The position numbers were made by a program, and so were the translations under genes. 64,000 nucleotides of DNA from Atopsyche davidsoni (Eukaryota > Arthropoda > Insecta > Trichoptera > Hydrobiosidae): positions 5,149,501 to 5,213,500 of the forward strand of contig JAILWY010000004.1 in NCBI GenBank assembly GCA_022113835.1, written 5' to 3'. Below are positions 1 through 10,798 of this stretch, piece by piece (position 1 is the first letter of the stretch; every line of letters starts with the position of its first letter). A model generated the notes under the pieces. That model did no database searches, had not been told where the DNA came from, and saw only the letters and a program-made list of their open reading frames with translations.

Positions 1-1
1 G

Positions 2-1177
2 TTAGAGGTACTCTCAAAAATTGCAAAGTGGATACCGGAGTTCTCACCGTCTGTTTTTAAATATGTCGAGTTGGTATGATTATTCATAAATCAATACGTT
101 CATTGTCCTTATAATATTTTATTAATTGCAGTAAACAAATAATTTGCTTAAGCCAGCCAAATTTATCTTTAACTGTCATAACAAGTCCCTGTCAGTATTG
201 CTACAGGCATTAGTGTTTTTTTTTTTAATTAATGTATTAACAATAAGTAAGCTATGTATTTATAATATTCAAAAAATATCTGCGTGATAAATAATAAAAA
301 ATCACTTGTGACTGATAAATAATATTTTTTCTTACATTTGCAGAAAAATGTCTTTGAAATGCACAAAGCTTTGGCTTGCTTCTTAAACTCATGAATTATG
401 TTTATTATTTATGGACTAATATCAAATTAAAAAAAATTATTCAATATTTTCTTACTTTCCTGACACAAACTGTTATTTTGCAGATATTGATCACTGCAAA
501 TATTGGACTTCATGAACAATCCTTCTTATTTTATAGTATACCTGTAGCTATGTTTACTACTGGAACCTTTATTGGGTATTTCATTATTTTGAGCGGATAC
601 ATATGGGGTAAAATTTATTTATATTCATTGACAACATGTAGCCAACCAATAATGTAAATACAGAGCATTGGTTTTACCGGTTTTACTTTCAGTAAAGATA
701 GTTCGTGATATTCTGATTACTGCATTCTTATTGAATAAAATCTGAGTCAAACGGTATGCTCCGGAGACCTTGATCACCAATAACGAACTAGGCTTTATTA
801 GAATCTAAATACAATGAATAATGTTTGATTAATCAATAGGCATTGAAAGGAATGGAATAAACAAGTACTGTTGGACAGAGAAAATTACTTAATATCCGCT
901 TTCTTTACTTGTGAAGTTTGTAGCTTTATAAGCATTACTCGTAAAATGACAATTGTCTCTTATAGGATTTATTTTCAAGATAGAGCTAGAGAAGGAACTC
1001 GATTTGTACTATTCTGTGCTAGGAGCTCTTATGTTTATGGTTTCTGGAGTGATAACATATTTGGAATGGGCTTGTGCACGCAAAAGCAGGATGAAAAAAA
1101 TGAACTTGTTAAAAGGATGCACAGCCTTTACGACCGGTATAGTATTTTTTATAGACTCTTTGACATCACATAAGTAA
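2..1177 (+). CDS. small multi-pass membrane protein, snakeskin/MARVEL-like, copy 1 (5' partial)
   Basis: Three exons are proposed. Exon 1 runs from the window edge to about 73 (reading ...KIAKWIPEFSPSVFKYVEL, then a gtatga donor). Exon 2 is 484-607, after a tttgcag acceptor and before gtaaaa. Exon 3 is 966-1177, after tcttatag and ending in TAA. Phases agree (0, then 1). Exon 2 holds a membrane segment around TGTFIGYFIIL. Exon 3 holds two more, around SVLGALMFMVSGVITYLEW and CTAFTTGIVFFIDSL. The segment order and the late G-x-x-F-x-x-D pattern recall insect snakeskin-type septate-junction proteins of about 160 residues; this is recalled resemblance, not an alignment. The 3418-side neighbour (2757-3412) is a paralogue with an identical exon-2 length, which supports the model. 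The true start lies left of the window or in exon 1. Confidence 0.5.
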
Positions 1178-2756
1178 TTGAGAAAAATGTATCTTTAAAA
1201 ATATATGTTGTTGATTTAAAAAAATTGCACTCGAGTATTTTCACTTTCAACATTACAACTACTGGCAAGCCAACAACAATCGTTACGATGACATAAAATA
1301 CTGTAAAAAAAATATGGCTTTACTTCTACTATGCACAGTGGACTCTTTTCTAAAAAATTCGTAAGAGTTATATCCATTGAATTCCAAAAAAAATAGTAGG
1401 CGTTACATCTGAAGAAAGCAACAATGATCTCGTCCCTATCATAATGTATTATAATCTTCCCCTGTATTTATATGTAAGGGTTTTATTATTGTACTTGAAA
1501 AAATCTAACAAAAGAAATGTTTTTACAGTTTCTCAATTATATAATTACAATTAATGTAAAATTATTAAAAATAAACTATTACTTGTAAATTTGTTAGCTT
1601 CAATTTGAAATAAAATAATATATCATTAAAAAATATCAATTCATACGGAGTACGAAAATATCCATCAATTACCATCATTGAAAAAATACTGATAATATTT
1701 TTTTAATTAAATTGTGCATCGTTTTGCATTCAAAACAGTTTGACAGTATCAATTATTAATTAGCTATTATTTTAAAATAAAAAACCGTCATTTCAAATTT
1801 AAAACCTTATTTTAAATTAAACAAGAGAAAATATATTAGAAGATAAATGGTGAAAAAAGAGTTCTCAATTGTATCCACTATTTTATTGAAATCCTAATAT
1901 AATTTAAAAAATAATTAATAAATTTGGCAATACATGCATTAATATTGTACCACAATAATTTTCAACACTTTATAATGAATATAACACCTTCTATATGTTG
2001 TAAAGGTTTTGGATGGGTACGTAGTGTTTTTTTAATTTTTTATTAGCGAAATATTTATTTTATAAACGAATCAAATATTCAAGCAGTACAAATAAATATA
2101 TTCAATGCGAATTCACCCTTTTTCTTCACATTCTTTCAGTAAGGTTAGGTTACGTTTTAACTTTTTTGACGTGCTCATCAATAGTGTTTTTTGTTTTGTT
2201 TTTTTTCATTTTTATATAAAACCAAGACAATCAAAATGTATAAGTCGGCATATAAATAAGATATTATTGCCTTATTAATTATCAATTTGATTAAATATTC
2301 ATGAAGCATATGTTTTCATCCTTTGAAATGAAATTGAATATTTTTGATAGAGATTTGGATAATTATTAATTATAATCTTCTTTTAGGGTAATTACATCCG
2401 TATCCACTTATAAGATATTCAATATGTATAGAATTCAACAGCCTTCAGCACGAAGTCATCAAAGACGTGTAAATTAGGTAAATCACAGCAAAGGCATGTC
2501 ATTTACATAATTAAGAATATATGCTACAGTAGTTAATAGGTCTAAGCGTCAGGCAATATCTAAGAAGTGTGGATTCGGAGTCTTACTATTATATGTCTGT
2601 ATTATTTACTTCTATAGGAATCGCACTCTGAAAATAAATAGAAATTAAATATTTAATAACCATTTATGGAAGTAAATTTCAAGGGAGTTATGCGATCTGA
2701 TATTATTTTTAATCTCCGTAAAGTCGTCCAGTAATTTTTCTGTGGTAAAATTTCAG
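1178..2756. other. AT-rich intergenic DNA
   Basis: Very AT-rich sequence with many stop codons in all frames. It should contain the first exon of the second small membrane protein, but I could not identify one with confidence. No repeat or RNA gene was recognised. Confidence 0.5.
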
Positions 2757-3412
2757 ATTATATCATTTACATGTTTTGAGTTACACATGAACAGTTACGT
2801 CACTGAGAATGTCCAACTATTCATGGTTAATAGCGCCACATATATTGGTTACCTAATTATATTTTCTGCCTGTATTATAGGTTTGTATTCAATCAATAAA
2901 AAAATATGTTGGATTCCCTAGCAAATATTTTTATTTCAGATATAAGTATTTAAAAATACAATGCAAAAAATTAACGCATGTATGTAAGCATATGTATTTA
3001 TATAAATTTATGTGTGGTTAAAATATATTTTTAGTTCTATACTGTACTTTCCTTGCTTTAAATATAAAATAAATTAAAAGTAAAACCATGATAGTCAAAG
3101 TATATAGCGAAGTGCTAATATTGCTTAAATTAATTAGATTACATATTTTAATGCATTGATATGATTTTTTCAGGGATTGCCTGCGAATCACCAATCGGGA
3201 AAACCGTTTTAATGTTTTACACCCTAATAGGATGTATAATGTTCTTAGCATCAGGCATTTTAATTCAAGTACAAATCAATAAAAAAATGAATAATCCGAA
3301 CGATCACCTGGAATCTGCGAAAGCTATTTTGAGCTTTATAAATTCTGCTTTAATGGCCATTGATCTGTATTTGACCAAGCATTTTACACCCAATGATACG
3401 ACTATGAGTTGA
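2757..3412 (+). CDS. small multi-pass membrane protein, snakeskin/MARVEL-like, copy 2 (exons 2-3)
   Basis: Exon 2 is 2757-2880, after an aatttcag acceptor and before a weak gtttgt donor. Exon 3 is 3174-3412, after attttttcag and ending in TGA. Exon 2 reads IISFTCFELHMNSYV... and ends SATYIGYLIIFSACIIG. It aligns residue for residue with exon 2 of the upstream copy and has the same 124-nt length. Exon 3 encodes TVLMFYTLIGCIMFLASGIL and later ILSFINSALMAIDLYLTKH, again matching copy 1 (K..L.F....A..ID..LT.H). The first exon was not found. Tandem duplication of a three-exon gene is the simplest reading. The function is unknown; a membrane or junctional role is inferred only from the fold pattern. 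Confidence 0.5.
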
Positions 3413-3922
3413 AAAAATCAACTATTTCGCAAATAAATTAAGTTTTGGGAACTTTTCACGTATTTATATACTTTTAAGATGTCTTAACATATTCCTAGAT
3501 TTAGAACGAATCAATGTTAAATTAAATTTTAAGTAGTTAAATTAAATTTTGTGATAAATATCTAAATGAATTATACAATTATAATCGCTGAAATGATACA
3601 TGATTTTTTGTTATCATATTTTTATAAGAGTTCGGAAATTGTCAAAAAATTATAAATGATAGAAATTTAAATGAAAACGACTTTACATAATATAATATTA
3701 TGCATCAAAGTAAACGTCAATCATTTTAAATAGTTATAATTCAGCATAAAATGAAAGTTTTTAAATATACAAGGGTTTTTCAATATAAATGCTTGTTCAT
3801 TAGATGAATTTAATGCTGTTACACAAAATATATTTACACTAAATTCATACAAATAGTTGTATCCACTACATTTAAAGGGTTGATCAATTTTAATTTTAAC
3901 GTATTGGCAATTAATTAAAAAG
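3413..3922. other. AT-rich intergenic DNA
   Basis: Separates the small membrane protein genes from the 405-bp tandem array. No gene, RNA or repeat was recognised. Confidence 0.5.
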
Positions 3923-4055
3923 TATATTAATTTTAGATTAATGTCAATCAGAATGCGTTTTTATTTACCCATGCAGGTATTAGTATATTTATGTGATTAA
4001 GCACATTTTTTCATACATTGAAAACAATTAAAGAAAACTCTCAGAAAATATCATC

Positions 4056-4133
4056 GTGACTTGTGAGGGATTCGAACCCACATCCCCAAGCTTTCATGGC
4101 CGGTGCATTTATCCAACTATGCTAACGAGCCAC
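4056..4133 (-). other. tRNA-like module, unit 1 (pol III box A/B)
   Basis: Read on the minus strand, it starts gtggctcgttagcatagttgg, which holds a box-A-like TTAGCATAGTTGG, and later has an exact box B (GGTTCGAATCC). The ends pair over six positions (gtggct with agtcac, one G-U), like an acceptor stem. The anticodon stem is imperfect, so a working tRNA is doubtful. A SINE head or tRNA pseudogene is more likely. Confidence 0.6.
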
Positions 4134-4460
4134 TGCAATTTAGTGAGAATTTTTAATAATCATATTCTACATATGAACTAATATGCTCGGGCTAATCAAT
4201 ATTTAATGATTTGCAAACACTGGACTTTTTAATTAAAGTAACAAGTGAAGCATTTTAATATCCAAATCTGGTTTATTTATTATTTTTAAAATCTATTGAT
4301 GTTTAGCCGAGACGCGCACCATTCAATTATATTAATTTTAGATTAATGTCAATCAGAATGCGTTTTTATTTACCCATGCAGGTATTAGTATATTTATGTG
4401 ATTAAGCACATTTTTTCATACATTGAAAACAATTAAAGAAAACTCTCAGAAAATATCATC

Positions 4461-4538
4461 GTGACTTGTGAGGGATTCGAACCCACATCCCCAAGCTTTC
4501 ATGGCCGGTGCATTTATCCAACTATGCTAACGAGCCAC
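4461..4538 (-). other. tRNA-like module, unit 2
   Basis: Copy of the module at 4056-4133, shifted by exactly 405 bp. The same box A and box B are present on the minus strand. Confidence 0.6.
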
Positions 4539-4865
4539 TGCAATTTAGTGAGAATTTTTAATAATCATATTCTACATATGAACTAATATGCTCGGGCTAA
4601 TCAATATTTAATGATTTGCAAACACTGGACTTTTTAATTAAAGTAACAAGTGAAGCATTTTAATATCCAAATCTGGTTTATTTATTATTTTTAAAATCTA
4701 TTGATGTTTAGCCGAGACGCGCACCATTCAATTATATTAATTTTAGATTAATGTCAATCAGAATGCGTTTTTATTTACCCATGCAGGTATTAGTATATTT
4801 ATGTGATTAAGCACATTTTTTCATACATTGAAAACAATTAAAGAAAACTCTCAGAAAATATCATC

Positions 4866-4943
4866 GTGACTTGTGAGGGATTCGAACCCACATCCCCAAG
4901 CTTTCATGGCCGGTGCATTTATCCAACTATGCTAACGAGCCAC
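4866..4943 (-). other. tRNA-like module, unit 3
   Basis: Third copy of the module, 405 bp after the second. It is identical by eye to the other two. Confidence 0.6.
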
Positions 4944-5199
4944 TGCAATTTAGTGAGAATTTTTAATAATCATATTCTACATATGAACTAATATGCTCGG
5001 GCTAATCAATATTTAATGATTTGCAAACACTGGACTTTTTAATTAAAGTAACAAGTGAAGCATTTTAATATCCAAATCTGGTTTATTTATTATTTTTAAA
5101 ATCTATTGATGTTTAGCCGAGACGCGCACCATTCAATTATATTAATTTTAGATTAATGTCAATCAGAATGCGTTTTTATTTACCCATGCAGGTATTAGT

Positions 5200-5422
5200 A
5201 TATTTATGTGATTAAGCACATTTTTTTTTTTCATACATTGAAAACAATTAAAGAAAACTCTCAGAAAATATCATCGTGACTTGTGAGGGATTCGCACCGG
5301 AAATGCACCGGCCATGAAAGCTTGGGGATGTGGGTTCGAATCCCTCACAAGTCACGATGATATTTTCTGAGAGTTTTCTTTAATTGTTTTCAATGTATGA
5401 AAAAATGTGCTTAATCACATAA
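5200..5422. repeat. fold-back: inverted copies of the tRNA-like repeat
   Basis: The left arm (about 5200-5294) and right arm (about 5336-5422) are inverted copies of the same piece of the 405-bp unit. Both contain the ctctcagaaaatatcatcg segment or its complement. The 41-nt middle carries the anticodon-side half of the tRNA-like module on the plus strand, with a complete box B at 5333-5343. The right arm ends abruptly after cttaatcacataa. The arms are nearly perfect except for a longer T run in the left arm. Confidence 0.8.
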
Positions 5423-5690
5423 TTAAAAAGTGTTGAATATTTTCATACAGTTGATTGTTTGCATATACAAAGAATTATCGACGAGCATTTTATTAGTGAA
5501 AGCAAACAACGAGTGGTTTCATTGTTTTACTTTTGCCAATTAAAATATATACCTGGACATGTTTACGAAACAACACCATTTTAATTGATTGAATATCAAT
5601 TATTCTTTATTAAATTATATTAATTATAAAATTGAACTACTGGTACATAGCGCATCCACAATACAAGGATTACGATTCTAAAAACCAATT

Positions 5691-7460
5691 ATGTTTAAAT
5701 ATATTCCCGTTTTATTAATAATTAGTATTAAGTTATGCAAGGCGGAGAATTTCAATGGATATGCATTATTAAATATTGCATCGTCTTCAGTCGAGTTGTT
5801 GAGTGGAAACGAGGGGGAAGTTGTCAGAGTTTTATTCAATCCAACAGATGAAGAGACTTCAAACGCTGCGACTCAAATTTTAAGAAGCTTATCTACAAGT
5901 GCGCTAGTCATGATTGATTGTGAAGAGGACATCTTCAAAGGGCATTTCCAAATTTTAGTTATCATCATCAATAGCATTTCAGAAATAAACGAATTACTGA
6001 CAAATGCTTGCATTCAAATTTACAATCACCCACGTAAAGTCATTGTGAATGCATTAATAACAGATTGTAGTGAAAGCTGTATTTTGGAAATAGCAAGTGT
6101 ATGTTGGAGTTATAATTTTTTAAATACGTTCATATTAAGCAGTGAACATAATTATGATACTAAAATTAATTCTTACTGTCCATTTCATTGTCCCGGACAA
6201 TGTAAGAAAGTTAAACTGATCGATTTGACGAATAAAATAGATTTGAAATTAAAAACTGATGACAGTTGCGGCTTAGTTAATTTTAATAAATGCCCATTAA
6301 GTATTGCTACGACTCACAAACCGCCATTTTTGTATGTAAATAAAACAAACATGAGACCAATTGATGGAATGGAGATTCACATATTAAACAGCCTTCAAAA
6401 GCTTTATAATTTTTCAATAGAATACAATATAGCAGAGGGAAACGATTGGGACTTTGTGCTGGAGAAACTCAATAACGGAGCCCATTTAATATCGTCTCCG
6501 TTTTATTCCTTTGGGCGTTTTGAAAACCTTTCCTTCACGTCATATTTTATATCGGAAAATAGGTTGGTTGTGCCGCAATCCAAGCCTGTTAAATATTTAA
6601 AGAAAGTCTTCATGCCTTTTCATAGAAATATTTGGTTTCTATTAGTGACTGCTGTTATTTCAGTGTCAGCTTTATGTGTCGTTATTCGTATTAGTCTACA
6701 GCACAATGAACTGAAAGAGTTTATATTGATGTTGACGAATTTGGATATATTTGGAGCTCTGATCGGTGTAACAGTTTCTATTGTGTTGAGAAGAAATTAT
6801 ATAAGGTGGTTTTTTCTTATTTTTGTATTTTTTACTTTTTTCATTAGAAATATTTATTTAGCACTACAGTTTAAATTTATTATTAGCGATTTGCACGAGC
6901 CGAACATTAATTCATTAGATGATATAATTCAAAAGGATATCCCACTGGGGGGTAATATATTTGAAAGAAGTTATTTCGATAAGGATAGCATTTTTTATAA
7001 AAAGTTTGTCATTTTTAATAAATTAGAGAAACAGGAAAAATTAAATAATGTTTCGAGGGGTGAATTATTTGCTTTGATATACCCCTATTTATTTTTATCA
7101 CCATATTTTATACGGTTAAACTTGTCGTCTTCCAGTGTTCATATATTAGATGAAGTCATAAATACCATGCCGGTCACTTTTGTGTACTCGAGGAACTCTC
7201 CTTTTTATCGAAAGTTTGAAATGAGTTTACTGAGGCTCGTGGACAGCGGCTTGATACACAAGTGGATGGATGATTCCAAGAAAGTTAGTTTTTCCGATAA
7301 TAAGATAGCTTTTAAAGAAGATAGAGTGATTCTCAGCTTTCATCATTTAACTGGGTGTTTTTGGATTCTTTGTATAGGTTTGTCATTCGGAACTACGGTA
7401 CTTGTTATTGAGATAATATACGCAGCAAGAATGCGAAATAATATATCTTTTTTGGATTAA
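5691..7460 (+). CDS. divergent ionotropic receptor, intronless (receptor a)
   Basis: Single exon, 589 residues. A signal peptide covers residues 1-18 (MFKYIPVLLIISIKLCKA). After an N-terminal domain with paired cysteines comes the S1 ligand lobe from about 200 (CPLSIATTHKPPFLY, then GMEIHIL...NFS). M1 is about 313-336, the pore segment about 347-368 (TNLDIFGALIGVTVSIVLRR) and M2 about 373-397 with the family signature RNIYLALQF. S2 includes SLDDIIQ, PLGG (418-421) and NSPFYRKFE..LLRLVDSGLIHKW. M3 is about 553-577. This is the S1-M1-P-M2-S2-M3 plan of insect IRs, ligand-gated cation channels of chemosensory dendrites. The glutamate-receptor SYTANLAAF motif is absent, as in other divergent IRs. 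The ligand is unknown. The ATG at 5691 gives the signal peptide directly. The closest relative is the next gene, on the same strand. Confidence 0.95.
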   Translation: MFKYIPVLLIISIKLCKAENFNGYALLNIASSSVELLSGNEGEVVRVLFNPTDEETSNAATQILRSLSTSALVMIDCEEDIFKGHFQILVIIINSISEINELLTNACIQIYNHPRKVIVNALITDCSESCILEIASVCWSYNFLNTFILSSEHNYDTKINSYCPFHCPGQCKKVKLIDLTNKIDLKLKTDDSCGLVNFNKCPLSIATTHKPPFLYVNKTNMRPIDGMEIHILNSLQKLYNFSIEYNIAEGNDWDFVLEKLNNGAHLISSPFYSFGRFENLSFTSYFISENRLVVPQSKPVKYLKKVFMPFHRNIWFLLVTAVISVSALCVVIRISLQHNELKEFILMLTNLDIFGALIGVTVSIVLRRNYIRWFFLIFVFFTFFIRNIYLALQFKFIISDLHEPNINSLDDIIQKDIPLGGNIFERSYFDKDSIFYKKFVIFNKLEKQEKLNNVSRGELFALIYPYLFLSPYFIRLNLSSSSVHILDEVINTMPVTFVYSRNSPFYRKFEMSLLRLVDSGLIHKWMDDSKKVSFSDNKIAFKEDRVILSFHHLTGCFWILCIGLSFGTTVLVIEIIYAARMRNNISFLD

Positions 7461-8348
7461 ACACCAAGGAATCTAGAATTCATAAAATATCTGTTTTGTC
7501 AAGTATAAAACGTTTGGGATTTATTGTCTATTATAAAAAATATTTTTGTGAAGTATCTATTTAACATTAACTATTCTACAGTAATTGAACATTAAAACTA
7601 TAACATACAAATAATGATTTTACATATACTTGCTTTACTGTTTTAATTACATTTAAATTGAAAAATAGTTTCATGATTTCCAGATTCTCTACTTCAACAT
7701 TATTCAACTTGTTAGCAACTTTTTAGAAATTATCAGTGTTGTTATAATGTCACACACTCGTATTTTATAAGAGTACTTTACGATTTTACACTGTTGTGTC
7801 CATTATGTTTGTGTGTTATTTCAAAGTCATTAATGATATTAATTGTTTTACTTTGGTTTGAACTGCTTAAATGCTCACTAGTCTAAATAATAAATATAAA
7901 ACAAAAATAGGGCGTTTTATTTAAATTTTCGTTATAAACAGTATACATTTTGAGAAAAGATATCAACTTGAAAACATCTTTAAAACAATAACTAATAAAA
8001 TTTATATACATACACACACATATAAATTACATTTTTTAAAATACCATAATTATCACAGTTACAGTTAATACATGGAAAATAATATTTGTATAAAAAAATA
8101 TTACTGTGTACATTGTTTTAATTAAAAAAAGCTTTTAATACATTAAAGCATCTAAGCAAATAGATGAGTCGATTGATCGTTTTAATAAAAATGACATAGT
8201 TTACTTTAGAGATGTTTACACAGATAATGTAATATTCTTTTAATCAATTGATTGCTTGTGGACTATTTTCATACTTTCGTGGCATTTCAATATTAAAGAA
8301 ATAAAGTTAACGACTCATCTTCAATTTTTCCTAATAAAATTTGATAAA
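7461..8348. other. AT-rich spacer between two plus-strand receptors
   Basis: No gene was found. It holds a short CA-rich run (ataca tacacacaca) near 8006-8022 and several AATAAA-like signals, for example near 7889, that could serve receptor a. Confidence 0.5.
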
Positions 8349-10115
8349 ATGTGCTTATGTATTTATTTTACGGTAGTATTATTGATTAACGTAAAGCTAT
8401 GCGAAGCAGAGAATATTAATGCTTTGATATTCACAAAAGTTGCAATAACATCATCCGATTTACTGAATCGGCAAAAAAATGAAGTTGTCAGAATTTTGTT
8501 TAATTCATCAAATGAAGAAACTTCTTCCGCTGCAACGGATATCATAAAGAATATTTCTATGGATGTACTGATTCTGAAAAAATGTGAAAAAAATATCTTC
8601 AAGGGACACTTCAGATATTTGATAATAATAATAAGCAGTAAACAAGAATTGAATCAACTACTGACCGAAGCTTGCATTCATATCTACTATCATCCAAAAA
8701 TTGTTGTTATAAGCGTGCTAATGACTAATTGTGATAAAAATTGCATTATAGAAATGGCAAAAATATGTTGGCAATTTAAGTTTTTAAATACTTTTATTTT
8801 TAGCATTAATAACAACAACAATATTACTGTACATTCGTACACTCCATTTTCCAGCTCTGAAGAATGTATTACGGTAAAACTCATTGATTTCACATATGAT
8901 ATTAATTCATTGAAAAATATGGAAAATAAATTAGTAAATTTTAATGCGTGTCCGTTAAACATTGCCACTACTCATAAGCCTCCATTTTTATATGTAGATA
9001 AAAAATATTCTAAGTTGATTAAAGGAGTAGAGATGAATATATTAAACTATCTTCAAAAAAAATTTAATTTTTCCCTTAAATACAATATAACAGCAGTTAA
9101 TGAATGGGATGTTCTATTAGATATGCTTATCGGGGGTGCCGATGTAATGTCTTCGCCGTTTTATTCCTTAGATCGCTTAAATAATCTCTCATTTACTACT
9201 TATTTTTTATCTGAAACAAGGCTTATTGTACCGCAATCAAAGCACGTCCACAATTTAAAGAAAATCTTCATACCTTTTGACAAAAACGTTTGGATTTCTT
9301 TAGTAGTTATAAATATTTTAGTTTCAGTGTTTAGCGCTGTTATACGATTAGCTCCACAAAACAATGAACTCGGGGAAGCCACATTCACAATGACAAATTT
9401 GGATATATTTGGAGGTTTACTGGGAGTGACAATTTCTGTTATTTCGAAAAAAAACCACGTCAAGACTTTTTTCCTCTTTTTCGTTTTTTTTTCATTCTTC
9501 ATCAGAAATATTTATCTTGGGTTACAGTTTAAGTACATTGTTGGTGACTTACACGAGCCAAACATTGAGTCATTAGATGAGATCATACAAAAAAATATTC
9601 CTCTGGGAGGCGATAAATCTGAAAGACAACATTTCGACAATAGTAGTCTTGCTTACAAAAGGTTCATCTCTTTGAGCCGATCTGAAAAATGGGAAAAGTT
9701 GAAAAGTGTTGCGAATGGAGAAATTTTTACCTTAGTTTATCCTATTGTATTTCTATCGCCAAACTTTGTAAAGTTGAACTTATCATCTGGCAATATTCAT
9801 GTACTCGATGAAGTTATATCCACGATCCCAATTAATTTTGTGTATCTGAAGAATTCTCCTTTCTACGAAAAATTTGAAGTGAGTTTACTGAGGCTCGTGG
9901 ACAGTGGCTTAATACAGAAGTGGTTGGAAGAATTCATGAAAGTAAAGTTCCTAAATAAAAAAAAACTCTTTAAAGAAGAAAGAATTATTCTGGGTTTACA
10001 ACACGTAACAGGTTGTTTCTTAATACTTTGCATTGGTTTGACTAGTGGAATAGTACTTCTGATAATTGAAATTATGTATGCTGCAAGAAAAATAAAAGGA
10101 AAAAGCAGAGCCTAA
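8349..10115 (+). CDS. divergent ionotropic receptor, intronless (receptor b)
   Basis: Single exon, 588 residues from the ATG at 8349. An open frame extends 31 codons upstream without an ATG, and the chosen start begins the signal peptide MCLCIYFTVVLLINVKLCEA, the equivalent of receptor a. Domain order matches receptor a: S1 with ATTHKPPFLY, then M1, the pore TNLDIFGGLLGVTISVISKK, M2 with IRNIYLGLQFKYI, S2 with SLDEIIQ, PLGG and NSPFYEKFE..LLRLVDSGLIQKW, and M3 near the C-terminus. The arginines that follow the pore segment in the other receptors are lysines here (SKKN for LRRN), which may alter the channel mouth. It forms a plus-strand pair with receptor a. The ligand is unknown; it is presumably a chemosensory cation channel subunit. 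Confidence 0.95.
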   Translation: MCLCIYFTVVLLINVKLCEAENINALIFTKVAITSSDLLNRQKNEVVRILFNSSNEETSSAATDIIKNISMDVLILKKCEKNIFKGHFRYLIIIISSKQELNQLLTEACIHIYYHPKIVVISVLMTNCDKNCIIEMAKICWQFKFLNTFIFSINNNNNITVHSYTPFSSSEECITVKLIDFTYDINSLKNMENKLVNFNACPLNIATTHKPPFLYVDKKYSKLIKGVEMNILNYLQKKFNFSLKYNITAVNEWDVLLDMLIGGADVMSSPFYSLDRLNNLSFTTYFLSETRLIVPQSKHVHNLKKIFIPFDKNVWISLVVINILVSVFSAVIRLAPQNNELGEATFTMTNLDIFGGLLGVTISVISKKNHVKTFFLFFVFFSFFIRNIYLGLQFKYIVGDLHEPNIESLDEIIQKNIPLGGDKSERQHFDNSSLAYKRFISLSRSEKWEKLKSVANGEIFTLVYPIVFLSPNFVKLNLSSGNIHVLDEVISTIPINFVYLKNSPFYEKFEVSLLRLVDSGLIQKWLEEFMKVKFLNKKKLFKEERIILGLQHVTGCFLILCIGLTSGIVLLIIEIMYAARKIKGKSRA

Positions 10116-10562
10116 GAAATATATTTTTATTGTTGTATATATATATATATATATACATCTATATAAGTGGTATGGTGTTGGGTTACAAAAAAATTATTAT
10201 TTTATTTTATGGATGACGATAGATAAACATATTTTTTTGCTTTTTGTTTGTTGCTTTTGCATGTTTACAATATGAATTGTTCATTGTATATTTTTTACAT
10301 CCTTATACTTGTATGTTCATGGATTTTTCATAATTAATTAAGTGAATTTGTTTTACTTCACTTCATTGTAGTTTGCATTTATTTGAAACCAAATAAATAG
10401 TAATGAATTATGAATTTTTTATTTTTATTTTTAAAAAGCTTAACTCAAATATTATAAGTATGCAGAGTAAATTTAGGAGTTTAGATTATTAGCATTAAAA
10501 TTTTAGAATTTATTAAATAAATTTAGTACTTGGATGAGAAAATCTACGTATATAATATAATA
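10116..10562. other. AT-rich intergenic DNA with an AT dinucleotide run
   Basis: An (AT)n run lies at about 10136-10154. Otherwise unstructured AT-rich sequence, with AATAAA near 10393. Confidence 0.6.
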
Positions 10563-10798
10563 TCTACTATAATAATAGCCATTGTGTGTTTGTATGTTTG
10601 TATGTATGTATGTATGTTTCATTTTTCCGTTCTGTATAGAATATCTTAAAAGATACAACGCTGATTTTTTGCACATAAGTTAAGTAAATTTTTCCGCAGC
10701 TATGTGCCGAATTTCAAGACGATAGGATAATATTTTCATTCATAAACTTTAAAATATGCTCATCAAATACGTCATTTTATGACGGGCTACATTGCTAG
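10563..10798 (+). mobile_element. short non-autonomous Helitron-like element
   Basis: The 236-bp segment starts TC (10563) directly after an A and ends CTAG (10795-10798) directly before a T, the A^T insertion rule and end motifs (5' TC, 3' CTRR) of Helitrons. A hairpin, CGTCA-ttta(a/t)-TGACG (10770-10784), ends ten bases before CTAG, the classic subterminal hairpin. There is a TGTA/TGTT-rich stretch near the 5' end (about 10585-10617) and no coding capacity. It lies between the plus-strand and minus-strand receptors. Confidence 0.6.

Larger units (their letters stand above)
3923..5300. repeat. 405-bp tandem repeat array, three full units plus a partial fourth
   Basis: The motif tatattaattttagattaa recurs at 3923, 4328, 4733 and 5138, a period of exactly 405 bp. 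The three complete units look identical by eye. The fourth is cut about 150 bp in, has a longer T run near 5221-5231, and runs into an inverted copy. Each unit carries a tRNA-like module (annotated separately) followed by an AT-rich stretch ending in gccgagacgcgcaccattcaa. Near-identity implies recent amplification, or possibly an assembly problem. The array sits just upstream of the first plus-strand receptor. Confidence 0.9.

Noticed and set aside
4056..4943. Functional tRNA genes
   Set aside because: Box A and B are good, but the anticodon stem has mismatches and the placement of a proper anticodon loop is ambiguous. A tRNA-derived repeat fits better.
3923..5300. CRISPR-like array
   Set aside because: The units are 405 bp, contiguous and identical, without short repeats separated by unique spacers, in an animal genome.
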